Shown here: piece after piece, positions 51,304 through 62,935 of the stretch
How positions within the stretch are numbered: the first letter of the stretch is position 1
How the letters are laid out: each line of letters begins with the position of its first letter
Assembly (NCBI GenBank): GCA_019414445.1
Contig: DXMA01000011.1
Coordinates: 20,107-84,106 of the forward strand
Length of the DNA: 64,000 bases
Source of the DNA: Collinsella sp.
GTDB taxonomy: Bacteria; Actinomycetota; Coriobacteriia; Coriobacteriales; Coriobacteriaceae
Direction: 5' to 3'
Translations under genes and position numbers: made by a program
Notes under the pieces: generated by a model
Told to the model about the DNA's origin: nothing
What the model saw: only the letters and a program-made list of their open reading frames with translations
The model's database searches: none

Positions 51304-51837
51304 ATGAATATCACCGTGTATCTGGGTGCCAGCGTCGGTAATGACCCGGCGTTTCTGCCCGCGGTGCAGGAGCTGGGCAACTGGATTGGCGCTAACGGAC
51401 ACGCGTTGGTATACGGCGGGTCCAAGTCGGGCTTGATGGGCGCGCTCGCCGATAGCGTGCTCGATGCCGGTGGACACGTGACGGGCGTGGAGCCGAGCTT
51501 TTTTATCGAGGCCGAGTTTCAGCACGATGGCATCGACGACCTCATCGTGACGAGCGACATGGCCGAGCGCAAGGCCAAGATGATCGAGCTTGGTGATGCC
51601 TTCATTGCCTTTCCCGGCGGGACGGGTACGCTCGAGGAGATTGCCGAGGTCATGTCGGCCGTGTCGCTGGGGCATCTGAGCGCGCCGTGCATCCTGTATA
51701 ACCTGGACGGTTACTACAACGATCTCAAGGCGCTGCTCGGACGCATGATTGATAAAGGGCTTTCGAGCCCGAGGCGCCAGCACGGCATCTACTTTGCCGA
51801 CGATTTGCGCGAGATTGCCTCGATTATCAACGGATAA
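51304..51837 (+). CDS. TIGR00730 family Rossmann protein (LOG type)
   Basis: 177 residues. VYGGSKSGLMGALADSVL, then AKMIELGDAFIAFPGGTGTL with the PGGxGTxxE signature. Cytokinin-activating (LOG) or nucleotide 5'-monophosphate nucleosidase family. AGGGGGACTGAAT precedes the ATG; 36 bp after the channel gene, likely same transcript. Confidence 0.9.
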   Translation: MNITVYLGASVGNDPAFLPAVQELGNWIGANGHALVYGGSKSGLMGALADSVLDAGGHVTGVEPSFFIEAEFQHDGIDDLIVTSDMAERKAKMIELGDAFIAFPGGTGTLEEIAEVMSAVSLGHLSAPCILYNLDGYYNDLKALLGRMIDKGLSSPRRQHGIYFADDLREIASIING

Positions 51838-51962
51838 GTCTTGAGCCTGCCCCACTATGACTCCCAATGGTGCCGTTTGCGGCGCAGACGGTTGGCTCGT
51901 TCGGGTAACGCTCGCTCTACAATAAAACGTATCTTTGCCGAATTTGACCACGGGAGGTCCCG

Positions 51963-53260
51963 ATGGATAGTCTTGCAAAACCCAAAAACCGTGCGCTGTT
52001 TTTAGTTAGCGTTGCCGTGACCGGTGCGTTCGCAGGCGCCGCGGTCTGGCTGTTCTTTTTTGCGATGGAGCACGGTGTCGACTATCTATGGACCGAGATT
52101 CCGCACGCGCTGGGCGTCGCTTCGCCTGAGCTCGCGAGCGGCCCGTTCGGTTTTCTGCCGTACCCGTTTTTGTCTGCTTGCTGGGCGGCCTGCTGATCGG
52201 TCTGTACGAAAAGATTACGGGCACCAAGACCGATGACCTCAACCAGGTGATGGGCAAGGTTAAACAAGACGGTCGCTACCCGTACGACAACCTCGGCAAG
52301 CTTTCGCTTGCGGCATTGCTGCCGCTGCTGTTTGGCGGAAGTATTGGACCGGAGGCCGGCCTGACCGGAGTTATCGCGGGTCTGTGCAGCTGGGTCGGCG
52401 ACCGCATGCGTCGCTTTGGCGCCGAGTTTAGGGAGCTCACGCTGCTGGGCACCCAGGCTGCCCTGACGGCGCTCTTTACCGCGCCCGTGTTTGGCTTTGT
52501 GGCGCCGCTCGCCGGTAGCGCCGACGGCCAGGGCGCTGGCGAGGACTCCGCGTCCGATGAGATCACCATCAAGCTGCCCAAGGCGCAAAAGACCGTGGTC
52601 TACGGCATCGCGATTGCCGGCGGTCTGGGCACCTATCTGCTGCTCGGCCAGCTTATGGGCGGCGGCATGGGCATGCCCAGGTTCGAGGCCGCCCAGGTGG
52701 GTAACCTGGAACTTGTCTGGCTCATTCCGCTGGCGTTGGTCGGCACCGTATGCGGTTGGCTGTACTTTGTCTCTGAGCATGCAAGCGAGGCACTGTCCCA
52801 TGCAATAGGGGAGCGCCCGGTCGTCAAGGCCATGCTGGCCGGCCTGGCGCTCGCCATCTGTGGCACGGTCCTGCCCTACACCATGTTTGCCGGCGAGACC
52901 CAGGCCGATGTGCTCATGGAAACCTATCTGACCATTCCCGCTGGCGTGCTTATCGCGACCGGTCTTGTTAAGGCCATGCTGACGCCCGCCCTCATCAACC
53001 TTGGTTGGCGCGGCGGCCACTTCTTCCCGGTTATCTTCTCGGGTGTGAGCCTGGGCTATGGCCTTGCCATCCTCACCGGCGCAGATCCGGTCTTTTGCGT
53101 CGCCGTCTGCACCGCCTCGACGATGGGCGCCGTCATGCGTCAGCCCGTCATGGTCGTGGGCCTGCTGCTCATGTGCTTCCCGCTCAAGGGCATCGTCTGC
53201 ATGATCATCGCCGCTGTTATCGCCGCCGGCATTCCGCTTCCCAAGCCGCTGCGCAAGTAG
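51963..53260 (+). pseudogene. ClC family chloride channel, frameshifted
   Basis: The start at 51963 (GGGAGGTCCCG upstream) encodes MDSLAKPKNRALFLVSVAVT and a first helix, but stops at 52194-52196. The rest (GGLLIGLYEKITG through GGSIGPEAG, GWRGGHFFPVIFSG, to 53260) is in another frame. Adding one T to the T5 run at 52167-52171 would give PYPFFVCLLGGLLIGLY, restoring a full ~430-residue ClC protein with the selectivity motif GSIGPEA. Either a real -1 mutation, a slippery homopolymer switch, or a sequencing error. Confidence 0.8.
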
Positions 53261-53355
53261 TACGGTGGCGCACGCCGGGGACATGCCGTTTGCCATGGAT
53301 TTGCGGATGGGCGATTGCGACCGATTGCGGCCCGCGTGGGTCGAGATTTGCTTGC

Positions 53356-54054
53356 CTACAGGTCGCGTGCCCGATAGACCTTGGTGCTGACGGTGCAGCT
53401 GATTGCACATAGCGTGAGGGCCAGTACGGCAATTCCTGCGCACAGGCAGCCGAGGACGGCGGGATCGGGATTCGCCCCAGCAATCGACATGAGCCAGTTG
53501 CTGATGGGGTTGGAGGAGCTCAGCGTGGCCATGGCAAGGCATCCGAGCAGGGCAAACAGGCCGACGGAAAGGCGCAGCGCCTCCATGTGTCCAAATCGAA
53601 AGAACAGCGGCTGTGCCAGAAACACCATCATGAGGGAGATGAGCATCGATGCGGCGGAGGCTATTGTGGTCTCAAAGACGATCTGTCCCGTCGAGGGCAT
53701 GCCCGTGTGATCGAAGAACGGAAGAGTGATGGTGCTCAAAAGCGCGGCGGCGCACGCCATGACGGCCGAGAAGACAATGATGCTCAGGTAACGTGCGCAG
53801 ATGATGTCTTTGCGCGAGAGGGGCAGCGTTGCCCGATAGCGCTCCCATCCGTTTTGATTGTCGTAGCCGGCCAGCGAGTTCATGACCACGATGGGCGACA
53901 TGGCACTGACCGCGCAGGCGCCGGCGCTCATACTGGCATCGCCATCCGATGCGTTGGCGAGGGTCAGTACGACGAAGATGAACAGGCCGACGCCCGCGAT
54001 GCTCGGGACAAGCGTGCGGACGATGGCGAGCTCAGACATAAAGGCGCGTTTCAT
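53356..54054 (-). CDS. ABC-2 type transporter permease
   Basis: 232 residues with six predicted membrane helices and the loop NQNGWERYRATLPLSRKDII, typical of ABC-2 permeases of small YtrA-regulated exporters. Starts inside the ATPase stop (ATGA). Partner ATPase is frameshifted. Confidence 0.85.
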   Translation of the reverse strand: MKRAFMSELAIVRTLVPSIAGVGLFIFVVLTLANASDGDASMSAGACAVSAMSPIVVMNSLAGYDNQNGWERYRATLPLSRKDIICARYLSIIVFSAVMACAAALLSTITLPFFDHTGMPSTGQIVFETTIASAASMLISLMMVFLAQPLFFRFGHMEALRLSVGLFALLGCLAMATLSSSNPISNWLMSIAGANPDPAVLGCLCAGIAVLALTLCAISCTVSTKVYRARDL

Positions 54055-54930
54055 TTCGAAGCCCCTTTCAGTATGAGGCGAAGATAGTCATCAATGGTTG
54101 CCCGGTCGCAGGGAATCTCGGGGAAGGCCTCGAGCGCCTCGCGACGGCTGGGTACGAGCACGTCCACGCTATAGGCGTGGTGGGCGGCACGGGCGCCTTC
54201 GACGCAAGCCATAAGCTCTGCGGCCTGTGCTTGGGTGCAGTGGGCGATGCCGGCTCGGTCGGTAATGTCCTCGCGCGGCAGGTCAAACACAATCGAGCCG
54301 TTATCGATGCAGATGACGCGGTCGGCAGTGCGATCGAGGTCGGATGTAATATGGCTCGAGAGCAGCACGCTGTGCTGGCCGTCGGCGACAAAGGCAAGCA
54401 ACTCGTCGAGCAGTTCCTCGCGCGCCATGGGATCGAGGCCCGCGGTGGCTTCGTCCAAAACGAGCAGCTTGGCATTGTGGCTGAGCGCACAGGCGAGCTG
54501 CAGCTTCATGCCCATGCCGCGGGAGAGGTCCTTGACCTTCGTCTTGTGATCGAGGCCAAATCGGTCGATGAATCCGGCGAACGTTTCGCAGCTCCACGTG
54601 GGGTATGCCGGGCCTACGAGCTTCTCGACCTGGCCCACCTTGAGCGTGGAGGGGAAGGGACACGTGTCCAGGACAAGCCCGATGCGGGAGCGCAGGTGGC
54701 TGCGTCTCGTCGGGCGCGTTGGCGTCGCAGCGCTGTCCAAGCAGATGCACCTCGCCGGCATCGGGCTTTATAAGCCCAAGCGCGGCGCGAATGGTCGTCG
54801 TCTTGCCGGCGCCATTTGCGCCCACAAAGCCAACGATCTGGCCGGGCTCCACGGCAAGCGTGACGTCGCGCAGTGAAAAGCGGTCGCTCACGCGGCGCGA
54901 TACACCTTTGAGTTCTAGCAACTTTTGCAT
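54051..54930 (-). pseudogene. ABC transporter ATP-binding protein, frameshifted
   Basis: From ATG 54928-54930 (AAAGG upstream): MQKLLELKGVSRRVSDRFSL, Walker A GFVGANGAGKTTT, up to RCDANAPDE. There the frame changes near 54702-54709, and RSHLRSRIGLVLDTCPFPS, signature LSRGMGMKLQ, Walker B LLVLDEATAGLDP and the C-terminus to 54051 lie one frame over. One extra base accounts for it. With the ClC frameshift 2.5 kb away, sequencing error or true decay are both possible. Confidence 0.8.
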
Positions 54931-54953
54931 GGTATAGCCTTTCTTGCAGATGG

Positions 54954-55334
54954 CTACTGCATGGTTTCGGGGGCTACGAGGTCGAGCATCTCGTGCAGCT
55001 TGTCGCGCGTGACGCCCAAGGCTTCGGCTTGGCTCGCCGCTTTCGCAAGCAGCTCTTCGATATGGCAGAGCTGATTTTCGCGCAAGAGTTCTTGGTTGCC
55101 CTCGGCGACAAAACAGCCCTTGCCCTGCACGGTGCAGATAAAGCCGAGTTGCTCCAGGTCGGCGTAGGCGCGCTTGGTGGTGATGACACTCACGCCAAGA
55201 TCGCTCGCGAGTGCACGGATGCTGGGGAGTTTGGCTCCCGCAGCGAGCGCGCCCGAAAGGATCTGAGCTTTGACTTGCGAGGCTATTTGCTCGTAGATGG
55301 GCTTGTCGCTCGAATTGGATAGGATGATGTCCAC
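54954..55334 (-). CDS. GntR family regulator, YtrA type
   Basis: 126 residues, GTG start with GGAG upstream. HTH: PIYEQIASQVKAQILSGAL, LPSIRALASDLGVSVITTKR, GFICTVQGKGCFVAEG; a short helical tail as in YtrA. First gene of the ABC operon and its probable repressor; a TATATACAC inverted repeat lies upstream. Confidence 0.9.
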   Translation of the reverse strand: MDIILSNSSDKPIYEQIASQVKAQILSGALAAGAKLPSIRALASDLGVSVITTKRAYADLEQLGFICTVQGKGCFVAEGNQELLRENQLCHIEELLAKAASQAEALGVTRDKLHEMLDLVAPETMQ

Positions 55335-55361
55335 AGCGGCTCCTTAGCTGTTGGGCTACAC

Positions 55362-55395
55362 GTGTATATAACCGGTAAGCACAGTATATATACAC
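55362..55395. promoter_or_regulatory. YtrA-type operator
   Basis: GTGTATATA (55362-55370) and TATATACAC (55387-55395) are exact inverted copies 16 nt apart, just upstream of the GntR gene; typical of GntR/YtrA autoregulation. Confidence 0.6.
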
Positions 55396-55549
55396 TATGT
55401 ACAGTTACGCAAGAGACAAATTCGGATTGGGCCGGCTACCCAGGCCCCAACTGATGAATTTGTCCTGATAGGCGCCCTAGAGCGGGATTTCGCGGCTACA
55501 ATAGTGCGGTTACATCGACGTAATGCACTCAATGCAAGAAAGGATCCGC

Positions 55550-57163
<1,614 letters not shown>

Positions 57164-57169
57164 TGCATC

Positions 57170-57203
57170 GGCGCGGTGGCCCTGTGGGGCTGCCGCGCCG
57201 TTT
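57170..57203 (+). terminator. Terminator after prfC
   Basis: GGCGCGGTGGCCC-TGTG-GGGCTGCCGCGCC, one mismatch, then GTTT. Confidence 0.65.
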
Positions 57204-57319
57204 ACTTGCCTGATGCCGTATGAGCGGCTATCATACCCACCGTCGTCTCAAGACCGGGGCGTCCGAGCAGTTCGGGTCCGATATCCTGCTCGTTAAACCT
57301 AAAACCAAAGGAGTACATA

Positions 57320-58042
57320 ATGATCAAGAAGGTCATGGAGGACTACAAGGTCCTGTTGCGGAGCATTCCCGCGGCAACGGTTTCGCTGTTTTTCGTGAGC
57401 GTCATCATGATGAACCTGCTGGCCAACAAAGAGCTCATCAGCCTGCCGTATCTGGCACTCGATTGCGGCTTTGTGGTGAGCTGGGTTTCGTTTTTGTGCC
57501 AGGACATGATCTGCAAGCGCTTTGGCGCCAAGGCATCCATCAAAATCTCTATCCTCGCGCTGCTGGTCAACCTGGCCGTGAGCCTGTGCTTTTGGGCATG
57601 CTCGCTCACGCCCGGCATGTGGGGCGCCTACTACGACACGGGCATGATCGAGGTCAACAGCGCTCTTAACGCCACCATTGGCGGCACCTGGTACGTGGTG
57701 CTGGGCTCTTCGCTGGCAATGCTCGTTTCTGCCGTGGTTAATTCCACGCTCAACCAGTCGCTCGGCCGTATGCTCAAAAAGAATAACTTTGCGAGCTTTG
57801 CCTTCCGTTCCTATGTGTCCACGGGTGTTGGCCAGTTTATCGACAACCTGGTCTTTGCCATTGTGGTGAGCCATACGTTCTTTGGTTGGACCTGGGTGCA
57901 GGTCCTTATGTGCTCGCTGACCGGCGCTGTTGCCGAGCTGCTGTGCGAGGTCTTCCTGAGCCCCGTGGGCTACAAGGTCGTGCGTGGCTGGGAGCGTGAG
58001 AATGTGGGCTCCGAGTACCTCGAGCGCCACGTAACCGCCTAA
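57320..58042 (+). CDS. VUT family transporter
   Basis: 240 residues, six or so membrane helices. SLPYLALDCGFVVSWVSFLCQDMICKRFG-like start and STLNQSLGRMLKKN fit the VUT/YhhQ family, which includes queuosine-precursor transporters. AAAGGAG precedes the ATG. The leader has a GAGCAG/CTGCTC hairpin but no preQ1 aptamer that I can recognise. Followed by an SDR gene nine bases later. Confidence 0.8.
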   Translation: MIKKVMEDYKVLLRSIPAATVSLFFVSVIMMNLLANKELISLPYLALDCGFVVSWVSFLCQDMICKRFGAKASIKISILALLVNLAVSLCFWACSLTPGMWGAYYDTGMIEVNSALNATIGGTWYVVLGSSLAMLVSAVVNSTLNQSLGRMLKKNNFASFAFRSYVSTGVGQFIDNLVFAIVVSHTFFGWTWVQVLMCSLTGAVAELLCEVFLSPVGYKVVRGWERENVGSEYLERHVTA

Positions 58043-58051
58043 GGAGCAAGT

Positions 58052-58732
58052 ATGCGGGTTTTGATCACGGGCGCTTCGGGCGGTATCGGAGCCGCGTGCG
58101 TGCAGCGCTTTTTGGACGAGGGCCACGAGGTCGTGGGCTTTGACCTGCTGCCGGCGGCGGTCGAGCACGAGCGCTACCGCCATTTGTTCGTTGATGTCCG
58201 CGAGCCTGACTCGTTTCCAGGCGACCTTGAGCCTCAAGTAATCGTGAACGTTGCCGGTACGCAGGATTCGGCCGACGACATTGCCGCCAACCTGTGTGGC
58301 ACCATCAACGTGACCGAACGCTACGCCTTTGTGGGGGAGGGGCTTGCCGCCAAGCCGACAGCGGCTATCAAATCCGTGGTCAATGTGGGGTCGGCGAGCG
58401 GACATACGGGATCGGAGTTTCCCGCCTATGCCGCCAGCAAGGGCGGCGTTATCGCCTACACCAAAAACCTTGCAAACCGCCTAGCACCGCAGGCCATCGC
58501 CAACAGTGTGGACCCGGGCGGCGTTATCACGCCGCTCAACCGTTGCGTGATGGAAGACGAGCACCTGTGGAACCAGATTATGGAGCTCACGCCGCTTAAA
58601 CGCTGGGCCACCGCCCAAGAGATCGCCGAGTGGATCTACTTTGTGGGCGTGACCAACCGGTTTATGACCGGGCAGAGCCTGCTGATCGATGGCGGCGAGG
58701 CCGGTCGCACCCAGTTTATCTGGCCCGAGTAG
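58052..58732 (+). CDS. Short-chain dehydrogenase/reductase
   Basis: 226 residues. TGASGGIGAACVQRF (NAD(P) loop), NVAGTQDSADD, active-site Ser-Tyr-Lys as SASGHTG and AYAASKGGV, and QSLLIDGGE at the end. Substrate unknown. AAGGAGCAAGT precedes the ATG; likely co-transcribed with the VUT gene. Confidence 0.9.
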   Translation: MRVLITGASGGIGAACVQRFLDEGHEVVGFDLLPAAVEHERYRHLFVDVREPDSFPGDLEPQVIVNVAGTQDSADDIAANLCGTINVTERYAFVGEGLAAKPTAAIKSVVNVGSASGHTGSEFPAYAASKGGVIAYTKNLANRLAPQAIANSVDPGGVITPLNRCVMEDEHLWNQIMELTPLKRWATAQEIAEWIYFVGVTNRFMTGQSLLIDGGEAGRTQFIWPE

Positions 58733-58769
58733 AAAACGCGCCCGATGGAAATCCGTCGGGCGCGTTTTT
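58733..58769. terminator. Bidirectional terminator
   Basis: AAAACGCGCCCGATGGA-AA-TCCGTCGGGCGCGTTTT; A- and T-runs at the two ends serve the convergent SDR and ung genes. Confidence 0.8.
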
Positions 58770-58782
58770 GATGTATTGATTT

Positions 58783-59508
58783 TTAGCCGAGGCAAGTCCA
58801 GTTGACGGGGGTCGAGCCGTGCTGTTCGAGTAGCCGATTGGCTGCCGAGAAGGGGCGCGACCCCATAAAAGCGGGGAGTTCTGCCGTGGCACGGTTGGCC
58901 GAAAGTGGCGAGGGGTGCGTGGAGGCCAGACAGAACTTGCCGCTTGCCTTGCCCGCGCCGGTCGCGGCGAGCTTGCCCTCAACCATCTGCTGGGCAAAGC
59001 GGCCCCATGCCAAAAAGACGACCGGTTGGGGCAGCTGGCAGCAGCGTTCGATAACGTAGTCGGTGAGCGTGCTCCAGCCCAGTTTGGCGTGCGAATTCGC
59101 GGCATGCTCACGCACGGTGAGCGTAGTGTTGAGGAGCAAGACGCCCTGCTGTGCCCATGGGGTTAGGTCTCCCGTGGCGGGAATGGGGCAGCCCAGGTCG
59201 GCATTGAGCTCCTTATAGATGTTGCGCAGGCTCGGCGGCAGTTTGGTTTGCGTCGCGGGGACCGAGAACGAAAGCCCCATGGCCTGGTTGGGTCCGTGAT
59301 AGGGGTCTTGACCCAAGATGACAACTTTGGCTTGGTCTGCCGGCGTGTAGGCGAGGGCATTGAGGATGTCGTCTTGTGCCGGGTAGATAGTCTGCTCGGC
59401 ACGTAAAAGGGCGATGCGCTCGAGCAGCTGGTTCGTAGTGTCACGTACCGGCTGCGGCGCATCGCCCAACCAAGTTGCTATGTTGCAGTCGCGGGTCGCG
59501 GTGTCCAT
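58783..59508 (-). CDS. ung: Uracil-DNA glycosylase
   Basis: 241 residues. Family 1 UDG: VVILGQDPYHGPNQAMGLSF with the water-activating Asp, LLLNTTLTVRE, and HPSPLSANR. Removes uracil from DNA. AGGAGCCCCC before the ATG at 59506-59508 fixes the start 17 codons inside the longest frame. Confidence 0.95.
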   Translation of the reverse strand: MDTATRDCNIATWLGDAPQPVRDTTNQLLERIALLRAEQTIYPAQDDILNALAYTPADQAKVVILGQDPYHGPNQAMGLSFSVPATQTKLPPSLRNIYKELNADLGCPIPATGDLTPWAQQGVLLLNTTLTVREHAANSHAKLGWSTLTDYVIERCCQLPQPVVFLAWGRFAQQMVEGKLAATGAGKASGKFCLASTHPSPLSANRATAELPAFMGSRPFSAANRLLEQHGSTPVNWTCLG

Positions 59509-59597
59509 GGGGGCTCCTTTATGGCAGATGCTCTGTTGGCATCTATTGTAAAGGCGCACCGGTTGCCTTTATGCCGCGGCTGTATGAAGAGTGAGGT

Positions 59598-60500
59598 CTA
59601 CGAGACGTGCTCGGGCGTTCCTGCCATGCGAGCCTGTCCATGTGCGCGAAGGCGCGGAAGCTCGACGGTTGCCACCATGACACCGGTGAGAATGAGGGCG
59701 GCGCCAAAGAAGGCGATGGGGCTCAGGACCTCGCCGACCAGGAAGAACGAAAAGACGGCGGAGCAGACCGGCTCGAGCGAGAAGGCAAAGCCGGTGGTCT
59801 CGGCAGGCACGTGGGGCTGCACGAGCGTTTGGGTGATAAAGCCATAGGCAGAGCAGATGAGCGCGAGTGCGACGACGACCGCGACCTCGCCCGGCGTACT
59901 GGGAAGCGTGAAGCCGCCAAAGACGCATGCGGCAATGCCCGAGAACAGACCGCCAAAGCCCAGCTGCCAAACACCCAGGGCCAGTGGGTCGACTTCTTCG
60001 ACAAAGCGCTTGGCTACGATAATGTGGCTGGCATAGATAAAGGCCGAGAGCAGCATAATGATCGCACCGGGATTCAGGCTGGTAAAGTCGGCGCCCGAGA
60101 GCAGCAGCATACCGCAGGTGACGATGGCAGTGCCGATGAGCACCTTGCGCTCGGGGGCGCGGCGCAGCAGGGCCGCGTTGGCAAACGGCACGATCACGAC
60201 CGTCAGACTCTGCAAAAAGCCGGCGGTGGAGGCGGAGGTGAGGCTGGAACCCAGACACATGCAGGTGAGCTCGGTTGCCATGATGGCGCCGATGATGGCG
60301 GCGCGAACCATAAGGTCGCGGTTAATGCGCAACGCGCGCTTGTGGAAGAGCAGCAGGCAGGCCGCAAAGGCGATGATGCAGCGCAGCGCAACGATGCTCG
60401 TGGCGTTCATGCTGTCCATGCCGATCTTCATAAGGGGGTACGAAAAGCCCCATGCGACGGGAACGGAAAATGAGAGCGCGATTGCTTTTTTGCGATCCAT
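59598..60500 (-). CDS. EamA/DMT family transporter
   Basis: 300 residues, ten membrane helices in two EamA halves (AWGFSYPLMKIGMDSMNATS, then PVCSAVFSFFLVGEVLSPIA). Exports or imports small metabolites. AAAAGGAG before ATG. Divergent from a LysR gene that may control it. Confidence 0.9.
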   Translation of the reverse strand: MDRKKAIALSFSVPVAWGFSYPLMKIGMDSMNATSIVALRCIIAFAACLLLFHKRALRINRDLMVRAAIIGAIMATELTCMCLGSSLTSASTAGFLQSLTVVIVPFANAALLRRAPERKVLIGTAIVTCGMLLLSGADFTSLNPGAIIMLLSAFIYASHIIVAKRFVEEVDPLALGVWQLGFGGLFSGIAACVFGGFTLPSTPGEVAVVVALALICSAYGFITQTLVQPHVPAETTGFAFSLEPVCSAVFSFFLVGEVLSPIAFFGAALILTGVMVATVELPRLRAHGQARMAGTPEHVS

Positions 60501-60658
60501 GGGACTCCTTTTGTTACAGAACGGTTTCGCAAAAAGGATTCTGCTCCCAGATTTGGATGTAGTAAAGCGAATGTATCTTCAGTATGATTAAGAAATACTA
60601 ATGTTGCTAGATAAAGCGCTGGCAAAACGTTTTACGGCTACACCGATGTGGAGGCACG

Positions 60659-61525
60659 ATGGCATCGCGATATCAGATTGTATGTATGGTGGTCGATTGC
60701 GGCAGTCTGAAGGGCGCGGCCGACGAGCTGGGCTATACGCAAAGCGCGGTGAGCCAGGCCGTCAAGGCGCTCGAGCGCGAGCTGGGTACCACGCTTATCG
60801 AGCGCGGTAAGCAAGGTGTCTCGCTTACGCGCGACGGCAAGCAGTACCTGCCGTATCTGCGCCAGATTGTAACTGCCGAGGCCGAGCTTGAGGGCAAGCG
60901 TCAGGAGTTGCTGGGACTCTCCTCGACTGATATTCGAATCGCGACGTTTACTAACGTGAGCCGCACCGTATTGCCGCGCGTGATTCGCGACTTTGGGGCT
61001 CTGCATCCGGGCGTGCACTTTACCCTCAAGCAGGGCGATTACACGCGCAACGCCCAGTGGGTGCACGATGGCGTGGTTGACTTTTGCTTTACGGCGCGCG
61101 GATTTACCGCCGGGCTCGAGAAGCGCGTGGTCTATCACGACGAGTTGGTGGCGCTGTTGCCGGCCGCGCATCCGCTGACGGCAAAGGAAAAGGTGACGCT
61201 CGCCGACCTGGCGTCCGAGCCGTTTGTGCTGCTGGATGAGGGCGAACAGAGCCTGGTGCTCGATGCATTCGCGGCGCATGGGCTGTCGCCGCACGTGACG
61301 AGCGAGGTGACCGATGACTACACCATCATGGCGATGGTGGAGGAGGGCCTAGGCGTGAGTATGCTGTATCGCCGTACCGTCGAGGGCATGAGGGCCGATA
61401 TTCGCGTGCGTCCCATCGTGCACGCTCCCTCGCGTGACGTAGTGGCAGCCTGGCGCAGCTGGGACACCATGCCTATCGCCACGAGGTACTTTATCGACTA
61501 TATGAGCTCGCATATTGTCAATTAA
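60659..61525 (+). CDS. LysR family transcriptional regulator
   Basis: 288 residues. HTH LKGAADELGYTQSAVSQAVK ALERELG (split here), then a periplasmic-binding-like effector domain (STDIRIATFTNVSRTVLPRV). GGAGGCACG before the ATG. Divergent neighbour of the DMT transporter and convergent with MATE. Confidence 0.9.
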   Translation: MASRYQIVCMVVDCGSLKGAADELGYTQSAVSQAVKALERELGTTLIERGKQGVSLTRDGKQYLPYLRQIVTAEAELEGKRQELLGLSSTDIRIATFTNVSRTVLPRVIRDFGALHPGVHFTLKQGDYTRNAQWVHDGVVDFCFTARGFTAGLEKRVVYHDELVALLPAAHPLTAKEKVTLADLASEPFVLLDEGEQSLVLDAFAAHGLSPHVTSEVTDDYTIMAMVEEGLGVSMLYRRTVEGMRADIRVRPIVHAPSRDVVAAWRSWDTMPIATRYFIDYMSSHIVN

Positions 61526-61552
61526 TGACTGGCATGGCGTTGAGTGCGGTGT

Positions 61553-62935
61553 TTAGCGGGCTGTCGCTTTGGCTTGGGCGGCGCGATAGGTGCGTGCCGG
61601 GTGGCAGAGTAGTACCGCCACGACCATAAAGAACGCCGTGGTGCCCAGGCTGATGGGGTAGACCATCATGATGTTCGCAAAGGTGCGGAAGTGCGGGAAC
61701 ACGCAGAATACCCAATAGAAGCGAATACCGCAGACGCAGATCATGGTGATGAGGGCGGGCATGAGCGAGATGCCAAAGCCGCGCAGGTAGCCGGACATGT
61801 TTTCGTAGAACATGCTAAAGGCGTAGGCAGGGAAGATCGAGCACACGCGGATATAGCCGATCGAGACGATGTTGGGGTCGCTGTTGAACAGCGCCAGGAT
61901 TTCGCGTCCCAAGCCTACGATGATGACGATGGTGGTGAGCGCGACGATACCGCCTTCGACCAGGCAGACCTTGAGCGTCTTGGTGCAGCGGTCGATTTGG
62001 CGGGCACCGTGGTTTTGTCCCACAAAGGTGGTGCAGGCCTGGCTAAAGCTGTTGAGCAGGTTGTAGCACACGTACTCCAGGCTCATGGCAGCGCTCGATG
62101 CCGCCATGACCTCGGTGCCCAAGCTGTTGATGGCGGACTGGATGATGATGTTGGCGACGGCAAAGACAGCGCTTTGGATGCCGGCGGGCAGGCCGATCTT
62201 GACGATGCGCTTGAGGGCGACGGGGTCTAAGCCTAAGTCGCGTGGGGTGACGCGGACGACGGAGTCGGTCTTGAGCAGGCGGATAAAGAGCGTAGCGGCG
62301 CTGACGGTGTAGGCGATGGCGGTGGCGATGGCGACGCCCGCGACGCCCCAGTGGAGCACGGGGACAAAGATGAGGTCCAGGCCAATGTTGAGGACGGTGG
62401 ACACGGCGAGCGCCTGCAGCGGCATGCGGGTGATGCCGACGGAGCGGAAGATCGCGGCCTCAAAGTTGTAGAGCAAGATCGAGGGCATGCTGAGCAAAAA
62501 GACGCGCAGGTAGAGCGAAGCGAGCGGCATGGTCTCGGCAGGCACGTTGAGCGCAGCGAGCATGGGCTCGGCAAAGATCTCGCCCAGTGCGATGACGACA
62601 AAGCCCACGAGCGCCATTAAAATCGAGGTATGGACGGCGCGTTTGACCATGTTCTGATCGTTGCGACCGATAGCGTTGGCGATGACCACGTTGGAGCCAA
62701 GCGACATGCCAATAAAAAGGTTGAGCATAAGACTGGTAAGCGGAACATTGGAGCCGACCGCCGCCATGGCGAGGGTTCCCTGGTCGCCCGAGAAGTTACC
62801 GATGATGACCGTGGCGATGAGGTTCGACAGCTGCTCCAAGATGCTCGTGGCGGCCACGGGGAAGGCGAACAGGGGAATATTGCGCCATAGCGAGCCGGTG
62901 GTCATGTCAATGTGCTTAGATGCGGTGTCTGTCAT
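61553..62935 (-). CDS. MATE family efflux transporter
   Basis: 460 residues, twelve membrane helices. IPLFAFPVAATSILEQLSNL and GNFSGDQGTLAMAAVGSNVP are the N-terminal MATE pattern; the second half starts near GLPAGIQSAVFAVANII. Cation-coupled multidrug export. Convergent with the LysR gene. Confidence 0.9.
   Translation of the reverse strand: MTDTASKHIDMTTGSLWRNIPLFAFPVAATSILEQLSNLIATVIIGNFSGDQGTLAMAAVGSNVPLTSLMLNLFIGMSLGSNVVIANAIGRNDQNMVKRAVHTSILMALVGFVVIALGEIFAEPMLAALNVPAETMPLASLYLRVFLLSMPSILLYNFEAAIFRSVGITRMPLQALAVSTVLNIGLDLIFVPVLHWGVAGVAIATAIAYTVSAATLFIRLLKTDSVVRVTPRDLGLDPVALKRIVKIGLPAGIQSAVFAVANIIIQSAINSLGTEVMAASSAAMSLEYVCYNLLNSFSQACTTFVGQNHGARQIDRCTKTLKVCLVEGGIVALTTIVIIVGLGREILALFNSDPNIVSIGYIRVCSIFPAYAFSMFYENMSGYLRGFGISLMPALITMICVCGIRFYWVFCVFPHFRTFANIMMVYPISLGTTAFFMVVAVLLCHPARTYRAAQAKATAR

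Noticed and set aside
57204..57319. preQ1 riboswitch before the VUT transporter
   Set aside because: The family would make it plausible, but the leader has only a GAGCAG/CTGCTC hairpin and an A-rich tail; I could not fit a preQ1 type I, II or III pattern.
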